A stretch of 64,000 nucleotides of DNA from Sulfurimonas marina (GTDB lineage: Bacteria; Campylobacterota; Campylobacteria; Campylobacterales; Sulfurimonadaceae). Numbering within the stretch: the first letter of the stretch is position 1; every line of letters begins with the position of its first letter. Position numbers and translations under genes: made by a program. Under the pieces are notes generated by a model. It ran no database searches. It worked only from the letters and a program-made list of their open reading frames with translations, and had not been told where the DNA came from. Shown one piece after another: positions 26,309-34,919 of the stretch. The stretch lies in assembly GCF_014905095.1 (NCBI RefSeq), contig NZ_CP041165.1:1612001-1676000 (forward strand). Reading direction: 5' to 3'.

Positions 26309-28725
26309 TATAAGAACTCCGATTTAAAGTTAATGTTTCTTTGTACTACGCTTGCTAGGTAGTCAGAAGAGTAAGGTTTTGTAATATACTCAACCATTCC
26401 AGACTCAACACCGCGCATACGATCAGATTTACCAGTACGTGATGTTACCGCGATCAGTGGTAAGTTTTTATATCTATTGTACTTTTTGATCTCGCTTGCT
26501 AAAGAGTATCCGTCCATTCTAGGCATCTCGATATCAACAAGCATAGCATCAAAGTTATGATCACCCGATTTTAAGATGTTAAGTGCTTCTTGTCCATCAG
26601 CAGCTTCTACAAGAGTGATACCCATCGGCTCTAATGCTTTTCTCATAATAGCTCTATCTGTTTTTGAATCATCCACAATCATAACAGTATAGTCACTTGC
26701 AGAGTTTTTCTCATTTGCCGCACTTCCCGCTTGAGCTGCTTCAGTTAAAGCCGTAGCCTTTACATCTTTAGCCATCTCCATAAGTGCTACAACATCAACG
26801 ATAAGTGTAACGCCACCGTCACCTCTAATTGTAGCTCCAGCAATTCCGTCAATACCTTTGAGGTACTCTCCAAGAGATTTAATAACGATCTCCTCTTGCC
26901 CTACTAAAGTATCTACGATAAGTCCAAGCTTACTTGTTCCAAGTCCTAAAACAACAACATAAGCGTGTTCGCTGCTGTCTAAAATTCTCTCAACTTCGAA
27001 AATATCACCGATGTGAACAAGCGATAAAACATCGTCACGAAGTCTCATAACGCTTTTACCCTCAACCGTATAGATCTCATCAGTCGAAATTCTAACAGTC
27101 TCTAAAACCGAAGCTAGTGGAATCGCATAATGTTCTTCTTGAACACCAACTAATAGTGCTTGAATAATAGCAAGTGTTAAAGGGATCTTTAACTTCATTG
27201 AAGTCCCTTTTCCGATCTCGCTGTCTATATCGATAATACCGTTGAGTTTTTCGATGTTTGTTTTTACAACATCCATACCAACTCCACGACCCGATACATT
27301 CGTTACCTGCGCAGCTGTTGAGAAACCAGGTTTAAAGATAAGCCCAAAAGCCTCTTTATCGCTCATAGTCTCAGCTTCTTTTTCTGTTATGATCCCTTTT
27401 TCAAGCGATTTTGCTTTTAACATTTCAGCATCGAGACCTTTACCGTCATCATCAATTTGAATAACGATCTGATTCCCTTCATTGTACGCTTTTAACATAA
27501 TCGTACCAGTTTCCTCTTTCCCTTTTGCAACACGATCAGCAGGTGCTTCAATACCGTGGTCACAAGAGTTACGGATAATGTGTACTAATGGATCCCCTAT
27601 CTCTTCAACGATAGATTTATCAAGCTCTGTATCTTCACCAGAAATTACAAGTTCTATCTTTTTGTTTAGTTCACGAGATAAGTCACGAATCATTCTCGGG
27701 AACTTGTTAAACACTTTTCCAACAGGAAGCATACGTGTTTTCATAACAGCGATCTGTAAGTCAGTTGTTACAAGAGATACGATAGATACAACTTGGTTAA
27801 GCTCCTCTAAGAACTCTTCACCTTCATAACGCTCTTCAACATCGTCGTTAATCTTAATAAGTCTGTTTTTCGCAAGTACAAGTTCACCGATAAGGTTCAT
27901 CAAGTGGTCAAGTCTTTTAACATCTACACGAATAGTCTGCTCAACTGCAGCAGGTGCTTTTCTAGCAGGTGCAGCTGCTTTTGGTTCTGAATCTCCACCG
28001 CTAGAAGCGGCTGCTTTTGGAGGTGTTGGAGCTGTCGGAGGCGGTGGCGGAGGAGGAGTTTCCTCTTTTGGCTCCTCTGCAAACTCTTCATCAGGTTGTG
28101 CATCCGGCTCTAGAGAAGGAACACTTTCACCCGCAGCAATTTTTGCTTCACGTTTTTTCTTATCCTCTTCTTGACGCTGATTTAAAAGTCTCTCGATCTC
28201 AGCTTCAACCTCTTCCGGTGACATATTTTCATAATCGAGCTCATCTTCGTCATCGTCTGATGTTGTCTCTTCAACCTCTTCCACCTCTTGAGGTGCTTCT
28301 TGTGCTGGAGCTTCTGCTACAGGAGTCTCTACTTCTCCCGTACCGCCGCTTACTTTATCAAGTCTTGAAACACATGCAGAAACATCAATTCCTCCGTCTT
28401 CACTTGTATCACGGATCTGCTCAAGCAGTTGTTTCATTAAATCAACTGACTCTAAAATAACATCCATAATATCAGGAGTAATTACAAGTTCGCCGTGTCT
28501 TGCTTTGTTTAGAACATCTTCCATATGGTGAGTAAGATGTGTCAAAATATCGAAATTTAAGAAAGAAGATGCACCTTTAACAGTATGTGCTACACGGAAA
28601 ATTCCGTTTAAAAGGTCTAAGTCTTCAGGATTAGATTCTAACTCAACCAAATCCTCATCTAACTTTTCAACAAGTTCAAACGACTCGACTAAAAAGTCTT
28701 GCAGTATCTCTTGAAATTCATCCAT
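26308..28725 (-). CDS. cheA: Chemotaxis histidine kinase CheA fused to a receiver (CheAY)
   Basis: An 805-residue kinase. The Hpt domain (about 1-105) has the phosphoacceptor His47 in FRVAHTVKGAS. A Pro/Glu/Ala-rich linker (about 130-265) follows instead of a recognisable P2. Then come the dimerisation helices (about 268-330), HATPase (about 330-510; HIIRNSCDHGIE, DDDGKGLD, GRGVGMDVVK), a CheW-like regulatory domain (about 515-650) and a C-terminal CheY-like receiver (about 682-803; VMIVDDSKTDR, MLVDIEMPRMDG). The fused receiver is typical of Campylobacterota CheA and may act as phosphate sink. It sits between cheV and cheW. Confidence 0.95.
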   Translation of the reverse strand: MDEFQEILQDFLVESFELVEKLDEDLVELESNPEDLDLLNGIFRVAHTVKGASSFLNFDILTHLTHHMEDVLNKARHGELVITPDIMDVILESVDLMKQLLEQIRDTSEDGGIDVSACVSRLDKVSGGTGEVETPVAEAPAQEAPQEVEEVEETTSDDDEDELDYENMSPEEVEAEIERLLNQRQEEDKKKREAKIAAGESVPSLEPDAQPDEEFAEEPKEETPPPPPPPTAPTPPKAAASSGGDSEPKAAAPARKAPAAVEQTIRVDVKRLDHLMNLIGELVLAKNRLIKINDDVEERYEGEEFLEELNQVVSIVSLVTTDLQIAVMKTRMLPVGKVFNKFPRMIRDLSRELNKKIELVISGEDTELDKSIVEEIGDPLVHIIRNSCDHGIEAPADRVAKGKEETGTIMLKAYNEGNQIVIQIDDDGKGLDAEMLKAKSLEKGIITEKEAETMSDKEAFGLIFKPGFSTAAQVTNVSGRGVGMDVVKTNIEKLNGIIDIDSEIGKGTSMKLKIPLTLAIIQALLVGVQEEHYAIPLASVLETVRISTDEIYTVEGKSVMRLRDDVLSLVHIGDIFEVERILDSSEHAYVVVLGLGTSKLGLIVDTLVGQEEIVIKSLGEYLKGIDGIAGATIRGDGGVTLIVDVVALMEMAKDVKATALTEAAQAGSAANEKNSASDYTVMIVDDSKTDRAIMRKALEPMGITLVEAADGQEALNILKSGDHNFDAMLVDIEMPRMDGYSLASEIKKYNRYKNLPLIAVTSRTGKSDRMRGVESGMVEYITKPYSSDYLASVVQRNINFKSEFL

Positions 28726-28736
28726 ATTTTATACTC

Positions 28737-29675
28737 CTACTTCATATGTGCACGTACTACGCGTGCTACTTGTTCATAAAATTCTCCGGCTTGGAACTTC
28801 ACTAAGTAAGCTTCCCCTCCGGCATCCAGACCTCTGTTCTCACTAAAGTGATCACTGATTGATGAGTTAAATACAATCGGGATTTGGTTAAATCTAACAT
28901 CTTCTTTTGCTTTTGCAGCAAAGTGGAAACCGTCCATTTTAGGCATCTCCACATCTGAAATAATAATCTTTAAATGTTCTTCTAAATTATCACCGTAGTT
29001 TTTGTAAAGTTCTTCTAGTTTATTAAGTCCCTCTTCACCGTCAACTGCACCGATGACGTCAAAGCCCATTTTTTCTAAGGCATCTGTAACAATTTTTCTA
29101 GCTGTTGCACTGTCATCAAGAACCATAGCGATCCCCTTAAAGTGCTCTAAACTTTTTACTTGTATCTCAGTGTCAGGTTCATAAAGTCCCAGCTCTTGTA
29201 CTACACTCTCTAAGTCTAAAATAAGTAGAACGTTGTCATCTTCAATTTTTGTAACACCAGTAATCTTATTACCGTCTAAACCGCTAGCCGAACTTATAAA
29301 AGTTGCCGGTTCAATATTGCTCCAAGATATTCTTCTAATTCTTTTTGCATCGTGCACAATAAAGCCGATAAGTACATTATTGAACTCTGTAATAATTACT
29401 CTTGAACTTTGATGGATATTTTCCGGTTCTTTGATACCCATCCATTTCGCAAGATTTACAACAGGTATTACAACTTCACGAAGGTCGAAGATTCCTTCGA
29501 TAAACTCTGGTGTTCCCGGTAATTCTGTTAAAGAAGGTACCTTGATAATCTCTCTAACTTTAGAGACATTAATCCCGTATATACCCTCATAAATCTCTCC
29601 GTTTTCCTCTTTGAAGATACGGAAGTCAACAAGCTCCATCTCATTAGAGCCTATTTTTAAGGAGTTATCATCCAT
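28737..29675 (-). CDS. cheV: Chemotaxis scaffold CheV (CheW plus receiver)
   Basis: A 312-residue CheV: a CheW-like domain (about 12-170; GIYGINVSKVREIIKVPSLTELPGTPEFIEGIFDLR) followed by a receiver (about 185-310) with MVLDDSATARK, the phosphoacceptor Asp in IIISDVEMPKMDGF, and a Lys in AYLVKFQAGEF. CheV proteins add phosphorylation-dependent adaptation to receptor arrays. It is 11 bp before cheA and 3 bp after the lpxH-like gene. cheV-cheA-cheW in this order is the known Campylobacter arrangement. Confidence 0.94.
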   Translation of the reverse strand: MDDNSLKIGSNEMELVDFRIFKEENGEIYEGIYGINVSKVREIIKVPSLTELPGTPEFIEGIFDLREVVIPVVNLAKWMGIKEPENIHQSSRVIITEFNNVLIGFIVHDAKRIRRISWSNIEPATFISSASGLDGNKITGVTKIEDDNVLLILDLESVVQELGLYEPDTEIQVKSLEHFKGIAMVLDDSATARKIVTDALEKMGFDVIGAVDGEEGLNKLEELYKNYGDNLEEHLKIIISDVEMPKMDGFHFAAKAKEDVRFNQIPIVFNSSISDHFSENRGLDAGGEAYLVKFQAGEFYEQVARVVRAHMK

Positions 29676-29678
29676 ATT

Positions 29679-30416
29679 TTAAATCCCTTTGGAAAATTGT
29701 TTCTCTTCCAATATTGTATTATTTTGCAAAGATTTTACAATAAAATATCTTTGATTGCAAGCAAAAGCGGCTAAATTAACATAGCTAAACCCGTCAAGTT
29801 GCAACGTTTTATTTTGATGAAAATGCCCCTCTATAAAGTAGTCACATTCAAATCGGTTTTTAAAACGATTTCTTATAAAATCATCAAACCACCCTAGCTC
29901 TTTACAATCATCTTTCTTCATCAAATGTTGATCGACAAAATTTAAAATAAAATGGTTAAAAAAGTTGTCAATCGGTTTTAGTATTTTTAGTACTACTCGG
30001 TTTCTAATAAGAGCTGTATAAAGCTGATATCCGAGCGGAGCATCGAAATCTCCATGCGCCAGATATACTTTTTTATCTTGGCAGGCTGCTAAAACGGGCT
30101 GTTTTTGAATTGGATAGATTTTAATATTGTCAAATACCGCTTGAAGATTAAAATCGTGGTTCCCCTCAAGATAAATAACCTCGATCTCATTAGCTATCTC
30201 TTTTAAGAGTGTAATCATCTCAGTGTTATCTTTATAGGTATATTCAATTGAGCCAAAAAGAGCGTCAAAAATATCACCCATCAATATAAGTTGCGTTGGA
30301 GAGAGTTCTTTGGAATGGATAGCCTTTATAAATTCTAAAAGCTCAGGACGTGTAGCAGAGTAGTGTGCATCTGAGATAACAAATGCACCCTCTTTGATCT
30401 CTAGGTTACGGGACAT
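29679..30416 (-). CDS. Calcineurin-like phosphoesterase, LpxH-like
   Basis: A 245-residue metallophosphoesterase. Metal-binding motifs are present: SDAHYS (DxH), GDIFDAL (GD), EGNHDFNL (GNHD), HGDFDAP and GHFHQNK (GHxH). Overall form and the middle insert (QLYTALIRNRVVLKILKP) recall UDP-2,3-diacylglucosamine hydrolases of lipid A synthesis (LpxH, or the distinct enzyme used by Campylobacterota). No other lpx gene lies alongside, so the substrate is inferred only. It overlaps argC by 11 bp and is 3 bp before cheV. Confidence 0.75.
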   Translation of the reverse strand: MSRNLEIKEGAFVISDAHYSATRPELLEFIKAIHSKELSPTQLILMGDIFDALFGSIEYTYKDNTEMITLLKEIANEIEVIYLEGNHDFNLQAVFDNIKIYPIQKQPVLAACQDKKVYLAHGDFDAPLGYQLYTALIRNRVVLKILKPIDNFFNHFILNFVDQHLMKKDDCKELGWFDDFIRNRFKNRFECDYFIEGHFHQNKTLQLDGFSYVNLAAFACNQRYFIVKSLQNNTILEEKQFSKGI

Positions 30417-31410
30417 ACGCTATATCTGGAATCCCCGCATCTTCAGCAAGACCCATCATAATATTTGCATTAACAATCGCCTGAGATGAAGCCCCACGCA
30501 TTAAGTTGTCAATTGCAGAAGAGATAAAGAGCATATTCCCTTTTCTTTTTGCATATATATCACAGAAGTTTGTGCCAGCTACATCTTTCATAGTTGTAGG
30601 CACCTTTGAGATACGCACGTGAGGAGCATCTTTATAGTACTCTTCTAACACTGCTTCTTCATCAAAATCACCCTCTACCTGAATGTAAATAGAGCTGATC
30701 ATACCACGAGTAAGAGGCACTAAATGTGGTACAAAGTTCACCTCTTCAAAGTCTACACCGAGTTTATCTGCAATCTCCGGTGCATGACGATGCATTAAAG
30801 GATTATATGCAAATAGATTGTCGTTTACATTGACAAAGTGTGTCGTCTCACTCAGTTTTTTTCCTGCTCCGCTCACACCCGTTTTTGCATCTACAATAAT
30901 CGGAGTATGCTCTACACGATACTTCATAAAAGGCAGTAGCCCTAAAATTGCCGACGTCGGAAAACATCCAGGATTTGCTACTAGCTTTGCAGATTTTAGC
31001 TCTTGGCGGAAAAGCTCAGGAAGTCCGTATACACTGTGTTCTAAGTTTGCAACATCAGTATGTTCTGTGTAAAACGCTTCATATGTATATAAAGGGAGAC
31101 GATAATCCGCTGAAAGGTCCACCACTTTAACACCGTTTGCGATCAACGGTTTTACATACGCCATAGCCGTTTTGTGAGGTAACGCCAAAAATACAAGTTC
31201 ACATTCATTACTTGCTTGAGTAACACTTGCTTTTTGCACCTCTAAGTCACATACTCCTTTAAGTGAAGGATGCAGTTCATCTGCAGTAGTTTCACCCTCA
31301 GAGTTTGCAAGGTATGTAAGTTTAAAATTTGGATGTTTTACAAGCATTTTTACAAGTTCTAAACCTGTATAGCCGCTTGCTCCGATCACTCCTACATTAA
31401 TGTGAGTCAA
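30406..31410 (-). CDS. argC: N-acetyl-gamma-glutamyl-phosphate reductase
   Basis: Third step of arginine synthesis, the NADPH-dependent reduction of N-acetylglutamyl phosphate to the semialdehyde. The Rossmann motif is GVIGASGYTGLELVK (about residues 7-21), the active-site Cys is in NPGCFPTSA (about residue 147), and substrate loops GVSGAGKKLSE and HRHAPEI are present. About 334 residues, normal for the family. There is no ATG near the domain start. A TTG at 31410 with GGAG about 7 bases upstream gives MTHINVGVIG; a second TTG at 31416 is possible. The start lies inside greA (14-bp overlap). Confidence 0.93.
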   Translation of the reverse strand: MTHINVGVIGASGYTGLELVKMLVKHPNFKLTYLANSEGETTADELHPSLKGVCDLEVQKASVTQASNECELVFLALPHKTAMAYVKPLIANGVKVVDLSADYRLPLYTYEAFYTEHTDVANLEHSVYGLPELFRQELKSAKLVANPGCFPTSAILGLLPFMKYRVEHTPIIVDAKTGVSGAGKKLSETTHFVNVNDNLFAYNPLMHRHAPEIADKLGVDFEEVNFVPHLVPLTRGMISSIYIQVEGDFDEEAVLEEYYKDAPHVRISKVPTTMKDVAGTNFCDIYAKRKGNMLFISSAIDNLMRGASSQAIVNANIMMGLAEDAGIPDIAYVP

Positions 31411-31894
31411 AAACAATCTCCTGATATTTTACTTCATCGATCTCAAATTCCATTTCACCGCCAGGAAGACGAACTTTTACATCATCCCCCTCCTCTTTTC
31501 CAAGAAGTTGTTTAGCAAGCGGAGAATTAAATGAGATAAGCCCCATGTCCGGGTTGCTTTCAGCACCGCCAACGATAGTATATGTCACCTCTTCGTCAGT
31601 ATCTAAGTTTGTCATAATAACAGTTGAACCGAAACTCACTTTCGCATGTTCAAGCTCGCTAGGATCTACGATCTGTGCATTTCCTAAAAGCTCTTGCAGT
31701 TCCGCTAAACGGTTATCGATATTTTTTTGCATCTCTTTTGCTGCATGATACTCAGCATTTTCTTTTAGGTCACCGTGTTCTAGCGCTTCTTCGATCGCTT
31801 TTACAACACCTGGGCGCTTTACCTCTTTAAGATCTTTTACTTCAGCTTGTAATTTTTCATAGCCGAAAATTGTCATAGGTTCTACATTACTCAT
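31397..31894 (-). CDS. greA: Transcription elongation factor GreA
   Basis: Restarts backtracked RNA polymerase by stimulating transcript cleavage. The 165-residue protein has the N-terminal coiled coil (about 10-80) with the acidic tip DLKENAEYHAAKEMQ (the DxxE-type catalytic pair) and the C-terminal FKBP-like domain (about 85-160; ISFNSPLAKQLLGKEEGD). The start MSNVEPMTIFGYEKLQAE agrees with homologues. It is 56 bp after the preceding unknown gene and probably begins or continues the long chemotaxis/lipid-transport operon. Confidence 0.95.
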   Translation of the reverse strand: MSNVEPMTIFGYEKLQAEVKDLKEVKRPGVVKAIEEALEHGDLKENAEYHAAKEMQKNIDNRLAELQELLGNAQIVDPSELEHAKVSFGSTVIMTNLDTDEEVTYTIVGGAESNPDMGLISFNSPLAKQLLGKEEGDDVKVRLPGGEMEFEIDEVKYQEIVFDSH

Positions 31895-31950
31895 ATCTTA
31901 TCTTTTCCTAAATAATACTTTTATTGATTCTTCCCATAATTATAGCAAAA

Positions 31951-32199
31951 TTAACTTTTTAAAGTAGAGAGATCAAACTCTATAGTTTTTGTTTGCTCTT
32001 CTATAGTGATTATACAGCCAGATTTACTGATCCTCTTCACACACTCTAGGTCATTTAAAAGTACCCTGCTCTCTTTGGTAAAAGGATCATACACTTGCAG
32101 TTTTAGATCCTCTATAAAGAAGATCCTTCCGCCGCCGCAACCATCACCTATAATCCCTTCACATACAAGAGGAGAATCTAGATTAAAACCATCCATCAT
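31951..32199 (-). CDS. Small protein of unknown function, 82 residues
   Basis: A soluble protein with a Gly/Cys-rich segment (CEGIIGDGCGGGRIFFIED, about residues 13-31) followed by short beta-strand-like stretches and a C-terminal IEFDLSTLKS. Its start overlaps the 3' end of the membrane-protein gene upstream by 17 bp, and codon use is normal, so it is likely real. I do not recognise a family. Two Cys may bind a metal or be redox active. Confidence 0.6.
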   Translation of the reverse strand: MMDGFNLDSPLVCEGIIGDGCGGGRIFFIEDLKLQVYDPFTKESRVLLNDLECVKRISKSGCIITIEEQTKTIEFDLSTLKS

Positions 32200-32563
32200 C
32201 CATACAATCCTCTTTAGCCTCTTTCATAAACTCTAAATACTCTGAAGAGTTCTTGTCAACTGCCATATAATCTTGATGTGTGTACTCTTTAAAAACTTTT
32301 TCATCTATACAGATACATACTGTTTTATTCGCATCATTCTCACACACTGACAACATCTTCTCTTTTTGAGAATCCTCCCATCCAAAGTAAGAGTTGTAGT
32401 ATGGATACAGCGTCCAGATTGCAAAACCTATAGTGATCACGATGTTAACGAGGAACTCCCCTTTTTTCGTCTCTCTGTAACGTTTCACGTCATAAGAGAT
32501 CAAAAGTAAAAAAACTATCTCCAATCCTATAGTAAACCAATCACTATCCATAAAATCAAACAC
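32183..32563 (-). CDS. Small membrane protein of unknown function
   Basis: A 126-residue protein with two hydrophobic helices (about 9-24 and 38-58), followed by a Cys-containing segment (SVCENDANKTVCICIDEKVF, four Cys counting CMDDGWF) and an acidic tail. The orientation of the Cys-rich tail is probably periplasmic, which would allow disulfides. Its start shares a base with the tcdA stop. No known family was recognised. Confidence 0.6.
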   Translation of the reverse strand: MFDFMDSDWFTIGLEIVFLLLISYDVKRYRETKKGEFLVNIVITIGFAIWTLYPYYNSYFGWEDSQKEKMLSVCENDANKTVCICIDEKVFKEYTHQDYMAVDKNSSEYLEFMKEAKEDCMDDGWF

Positions 32564-33204
32564 TATTTTTTCCTTAACATTTTAATAGCTTCTGCACACA
32601 TCGTAAGACCAAAAGTAGCAGTTACACCCATAAAGCTGCCCTTCTCTTTTATCTGCGCTTCTTCAGATGAAAAGATCACCTTATATTTTTTAGAGAACTT
32701 TCTTTTTCGGAGTTCATAACGGATCTTTGAGCCGAACTTATCTCCGTAACTTTTCCAGATATCTGCAACCTGTACTTTTGTAGGGTCAACCCTTTTCGCA
32801 CTTCCAAATGAAGAGATCAGTTTCTTGTAACACTTTTGTGCAAGAGCGAGTTTTGCTTTTGTGTCATCGATCGCATCCAAAACTAAGTCATACTCATCAA
32901 AATTGAAGTTCTTTACCCACTCCTCATCAATTCTTTTATGAATGATTTTAATCTCAGGATAATGCTCTTTAAGAGCTTCCACTTTTATTTCATGTTCGTG
33001 GAGTTCCGACCACATTTGACGGTTCTGGTTTGTTTGATCGTAAGTATCAAAATCTACGATCGTAATATCAGTAATGCCGTTTCTATACAAACAATCTAAA
33101 CAAAAACTGCCTACCCCTCCGACACCAAGTAGAATGATTTTTCCATTTTGCAATCTCTCAAAATCGTTTCCAAAAAGAAGCCTTGTCCTTGTATATCTAG
33201 CCAT
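32563..33204 (-). CDS. ThiF/HesA-type E1-like enzyme, probably TcdA
   Basis: A 213-residue adenylating enzyme. The nucleotide motif is LLGVGGVGSFCLDCLYRNG (about residues 25-43), followed by IVDFDTYDQTNQNRQM (the DxDxxxxxNxNRQ motif) and VLDAIDDTKAK. These are typical of tRNA threonylcarbamoyladenosine dehydratase (TcdA/CsdL), which cyclises t6A37 in tRNA. It is shorter than the E. coli enzyme (268) and lacks the C-terminal membrane helix. It overlaps surE by 8 bp. Confidence 0.85.
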   Translation of the reverse strand: MARYTRTRLLFGNDFERLQNGKIILLGVGGVGSFCLDCLYRNGITDITIVDFDTYDQTNQNRQMWSELHEHEIKVEALKEHYPEIKIIHKRIDEEWVKNFNFDEYDLVLDAIDDTKAKLALAQKCYKKLISSFGSAKRVDPTKVQVADIWKSYGDKFGSKIRYELRKRKFSKKYKVIFSSEEAQIKEKGSFMGVTATFGLTMCAEAIKMLRKK

Positions 33205-33991
33205 TGATCCACTCTTGTAAGCTATTCATACTTTTATAAGCACTAAGGTCAAGCATAATAGGTGTAATTGAAACATACCCTTGCTCAATCGCTTCAAAGT
33301 CACTCATCACGTCCACCCCTTTTCTAGGTGAAAATGAAAGCGGATGCAAACCTAACCAATGGTACTCTTCTCCACGTGGGTTTCTATGAACGTGGGAATC
33401 GTTTTCATAATGTCTGTATCCTGCATAGGTTACCTTTATCTCAGCCTCATCAACATCAGGCGGGATGTTGATATTTAAAAATTCACGATCAGGCAGAGGA
33501 TATTTCCCTGCTAATATTTTTTCAACTAGACTTTTAATAGTTTTTTGTGCTAAAGAGAAATCACCGTCAGGATTCGTAAAATCCATCACCTGAGAAATAG
33601 CAATCGAAGGAATTCCGTGAAGTACCCCCTCCATTGCTCCGGCAGCTGTTCCAGAATAAGTTATGTCCTCACCCATGTTTGAGCCGCGGTTGATACCGCT
33701 TATCACAAGATCGGGCTTCTTCTCTTCAAACATCGTGCTTAGTGAAAGATAGACACAATCTGTAGGTGTCCCATCATCAAGTTTATAAAAATCATCCTCA
33801 ACAGAGATAAAACGTAACGGTCTTACCAGTGTCAGTGAATGCCCACACGCCGACTTTTCATTTGCCGGAGCAACCACTACCACTTCTACATCCTCTAGCG
33901 TTTTTAAAGTACTCGCCAACGCGAGCAAACCTTTTGCTTCATATCCATCATCGTTTGTTACTAATATTGTAGTTCTTTTTTTCATAAACAT
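33197..33991 (-). CDS. surE: 5'/3'-nucleotidase SurE
   Basis: A metal-dependent nucleoside monophosphatase linked to stationary-phase survival. The 264-residue protein has the SurE signature at the start (ILVTNDDGYEAKGLLAL, Asp-Asp metal site), APANEKSACGHSLT, ISGINRGSNMGEDITYSGTAAGAMEG and the C-terminal beta extension. Either the ATG at 33991 or one two codons later (33985) could be used; no clear ribosome site decides. It is divergent from modE and heads a minus-strand gene run. Confidence 0.93.
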   Translation of the reverse strand: MFMKKRTTILVTNDDGYEAKGLLALASTLKTLEDVEVVVVAPANEKSACGHSLTLVRPLRFISVEDDFYKLDDGTPTDCVYLSLSTMFEEKKPDLVISGINRGSNMGEDITYSGTAAGAMEGVLHGIPSIAISQVMDFTNPDGDFSLAQKTIKSLVEKILAGKYPLPDREFLNINIPPDVDEAEIKVTYAGYRHYENDSHVHRNPRGEEYHWLGLHPLSFSPRKGVDVMSDFEAIEQGYVSITPIMLDLSAYKSMNSLQEWING

Positions 33992-34028
33992 ATTTTACAG
34001 ACAATATGGTAAAATTCTCGAATATAAT
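33989..34028 (+). promoter_or_regulatory. modE promoter region with short palindrome
   Basis: TATAAT at 34023-34028 lies 19 bases before the proposed modE ATG (34048), so the promoter falls inside the longer reading frame and supports the later start. CATATT (33989-33994) and AATATG (34003-34008) form an inverted repeat with 8-base spacing where a -35 box would be and over the surE start. It is a poor match to a ModE site; autoregulation is only a possibility. Confidence 0.4.
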
Positions 34029-34047
34029 TGATAAAAGGTTTGTGTAT

Positions 34048-34824
34048 ATGAAAATTGATGGAAGATTCTGGCTGACAAAAGATGATAAAAGTTTTTTAGG
34101 TTCGGGAAGAATTGAACTCTTAGAAAAAATCGCACAAACAGGTTCTATTAATGCAGCTGCAAAAGAGATGAAAATGAGCTACAAAGCTGCGTGGGAACGC
34201 ATAAATTCTATGAATGAACTTGCAGACCATCCTATCATAAACAGAACTATCGGCGGTAAAGGGGGCGGTGGAACAAAACTCACCGATTATGCCTATGAGC
34301 TAATCAATACCTATAAAAAGCTCAATGAACTTCACCGTCAATTTATCAACAGATTCTCGGAAGCTGGAGATAATCCGGAACATCTGGCACAGATTTTAAA
34401 CCGTCACTTTTTAACAACAAGTGCAAGAAATCAGCTCCTTTCAACAATTACACAAATTACTATAAACAAAATCAATGCAATTATCTCTATGGAGATTAGC
34501 GGCGGTGGAGTGCTACACTCTTCTATTACAGCCAAATCTGCCGATAATATGCACCTAAGCGTTGGCGCTGAAGTATATGCAATTATAAAATCAAGCGATA
34601 TTGAGATCACTGCCAACAAACCGAAAGCTCAGGCTAATGTAAACATAATTGAAGGAAAAGTTGAATCACTCATCAGTAACGATACACACAGTGAAGTCTC
34701 TTTACAAATTAATGAAAAATACTCCCTTATCTCTTTACTTCCTAACGCAGAAGCGGAGAAATTACAACTCAATGCAAACGCTTATGCATTGATAGACTAC
34801 TCAAATATAATCATAGGATCATAA
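34048..34824 (+). CDS. modE: Molybdate-responsive regulator ModE
   Basis: About 258 residues, close to E. coli ModE (262). The N-terminal winged-helix domain shows the ModE pattern: LGSGRIELLEKIAQTGSINAAAKEMKMSYKAAWERINSMN, then GGKGGGGTKLT. Two TOBE/mop domains follow (about 120-190 and 195-258), which bind molybdate or tungstate in the dimer. An ATG at 34006 is in frame but would place the start upstream of the promoter TATAAT. ModE usually represses molybdate uptake genes when the oxyanion is plentiful. It lies 95 bp before the tonB cluster, whose first gene has a ModE-like operator. Confidence 0.92.
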   Translation: MKIDGRFWLTKDDKSFLGSGRIELLEKIAQTGSINAAAKEMKMSYKAAWERINSMNELADHPIINRTIGGKGGGGTKLTDYAYELINTYKKLNELHRQFINRFSEAGDNPEHLAQILNRHFLTTSARNQLLSTITQITINKINAIISMEISGGGVLHSSITAKSADNMHLSVGAEVYAIIKSSDIEITANKPKAQANVNIIEGKVESLISNDTHSEVSLQINEKYSLISLLPNAEAEKLQLNANAYALIDYSNIIIGS

Positions 34825-34866
34825 TTTTTCACTAAATAAAAGTTTAAGGTTTCTTTCTCTACAATT

Positions 34867-34890
34867 CGCTATATCTAAAAAAACATAATG
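34867..34890 (+). promoter_or_regulatory. Putative ModE operator upstream of tonB
   Basis: CGCTATAT (34867-34874), 8 bases, then ACATAATG (34883-34890). As I remember it, the E. coli modA operator has CGTTATAT, 8 bases, ACATAACG; each half here differs at one base and the spacing is identical. The site lies about 30 bases before the tonB start and right after modE. The right half overlaps an ATAATGATAA stretch that resembles half of a Fur box, so dual or Fur control is an alternative. Confidence 0.6.
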
Positions 34891-34919
34891 ATAAAAAACA
34901 AAAAAAGGACAGTTTAAAT

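Noticed and set aside
33989-34008. ModE autoregulatory operator before modE
   Set aside because: The inverted repeat has the 8-base spacing but the half-sites lack the CG ends of the ModE consensus.
34884-34902. A full Fur box in front of tonB
   Set aside because: Only the left half (ATAATGATAA) fits; the right half is an A-run, so I list it only as an alternative signal.
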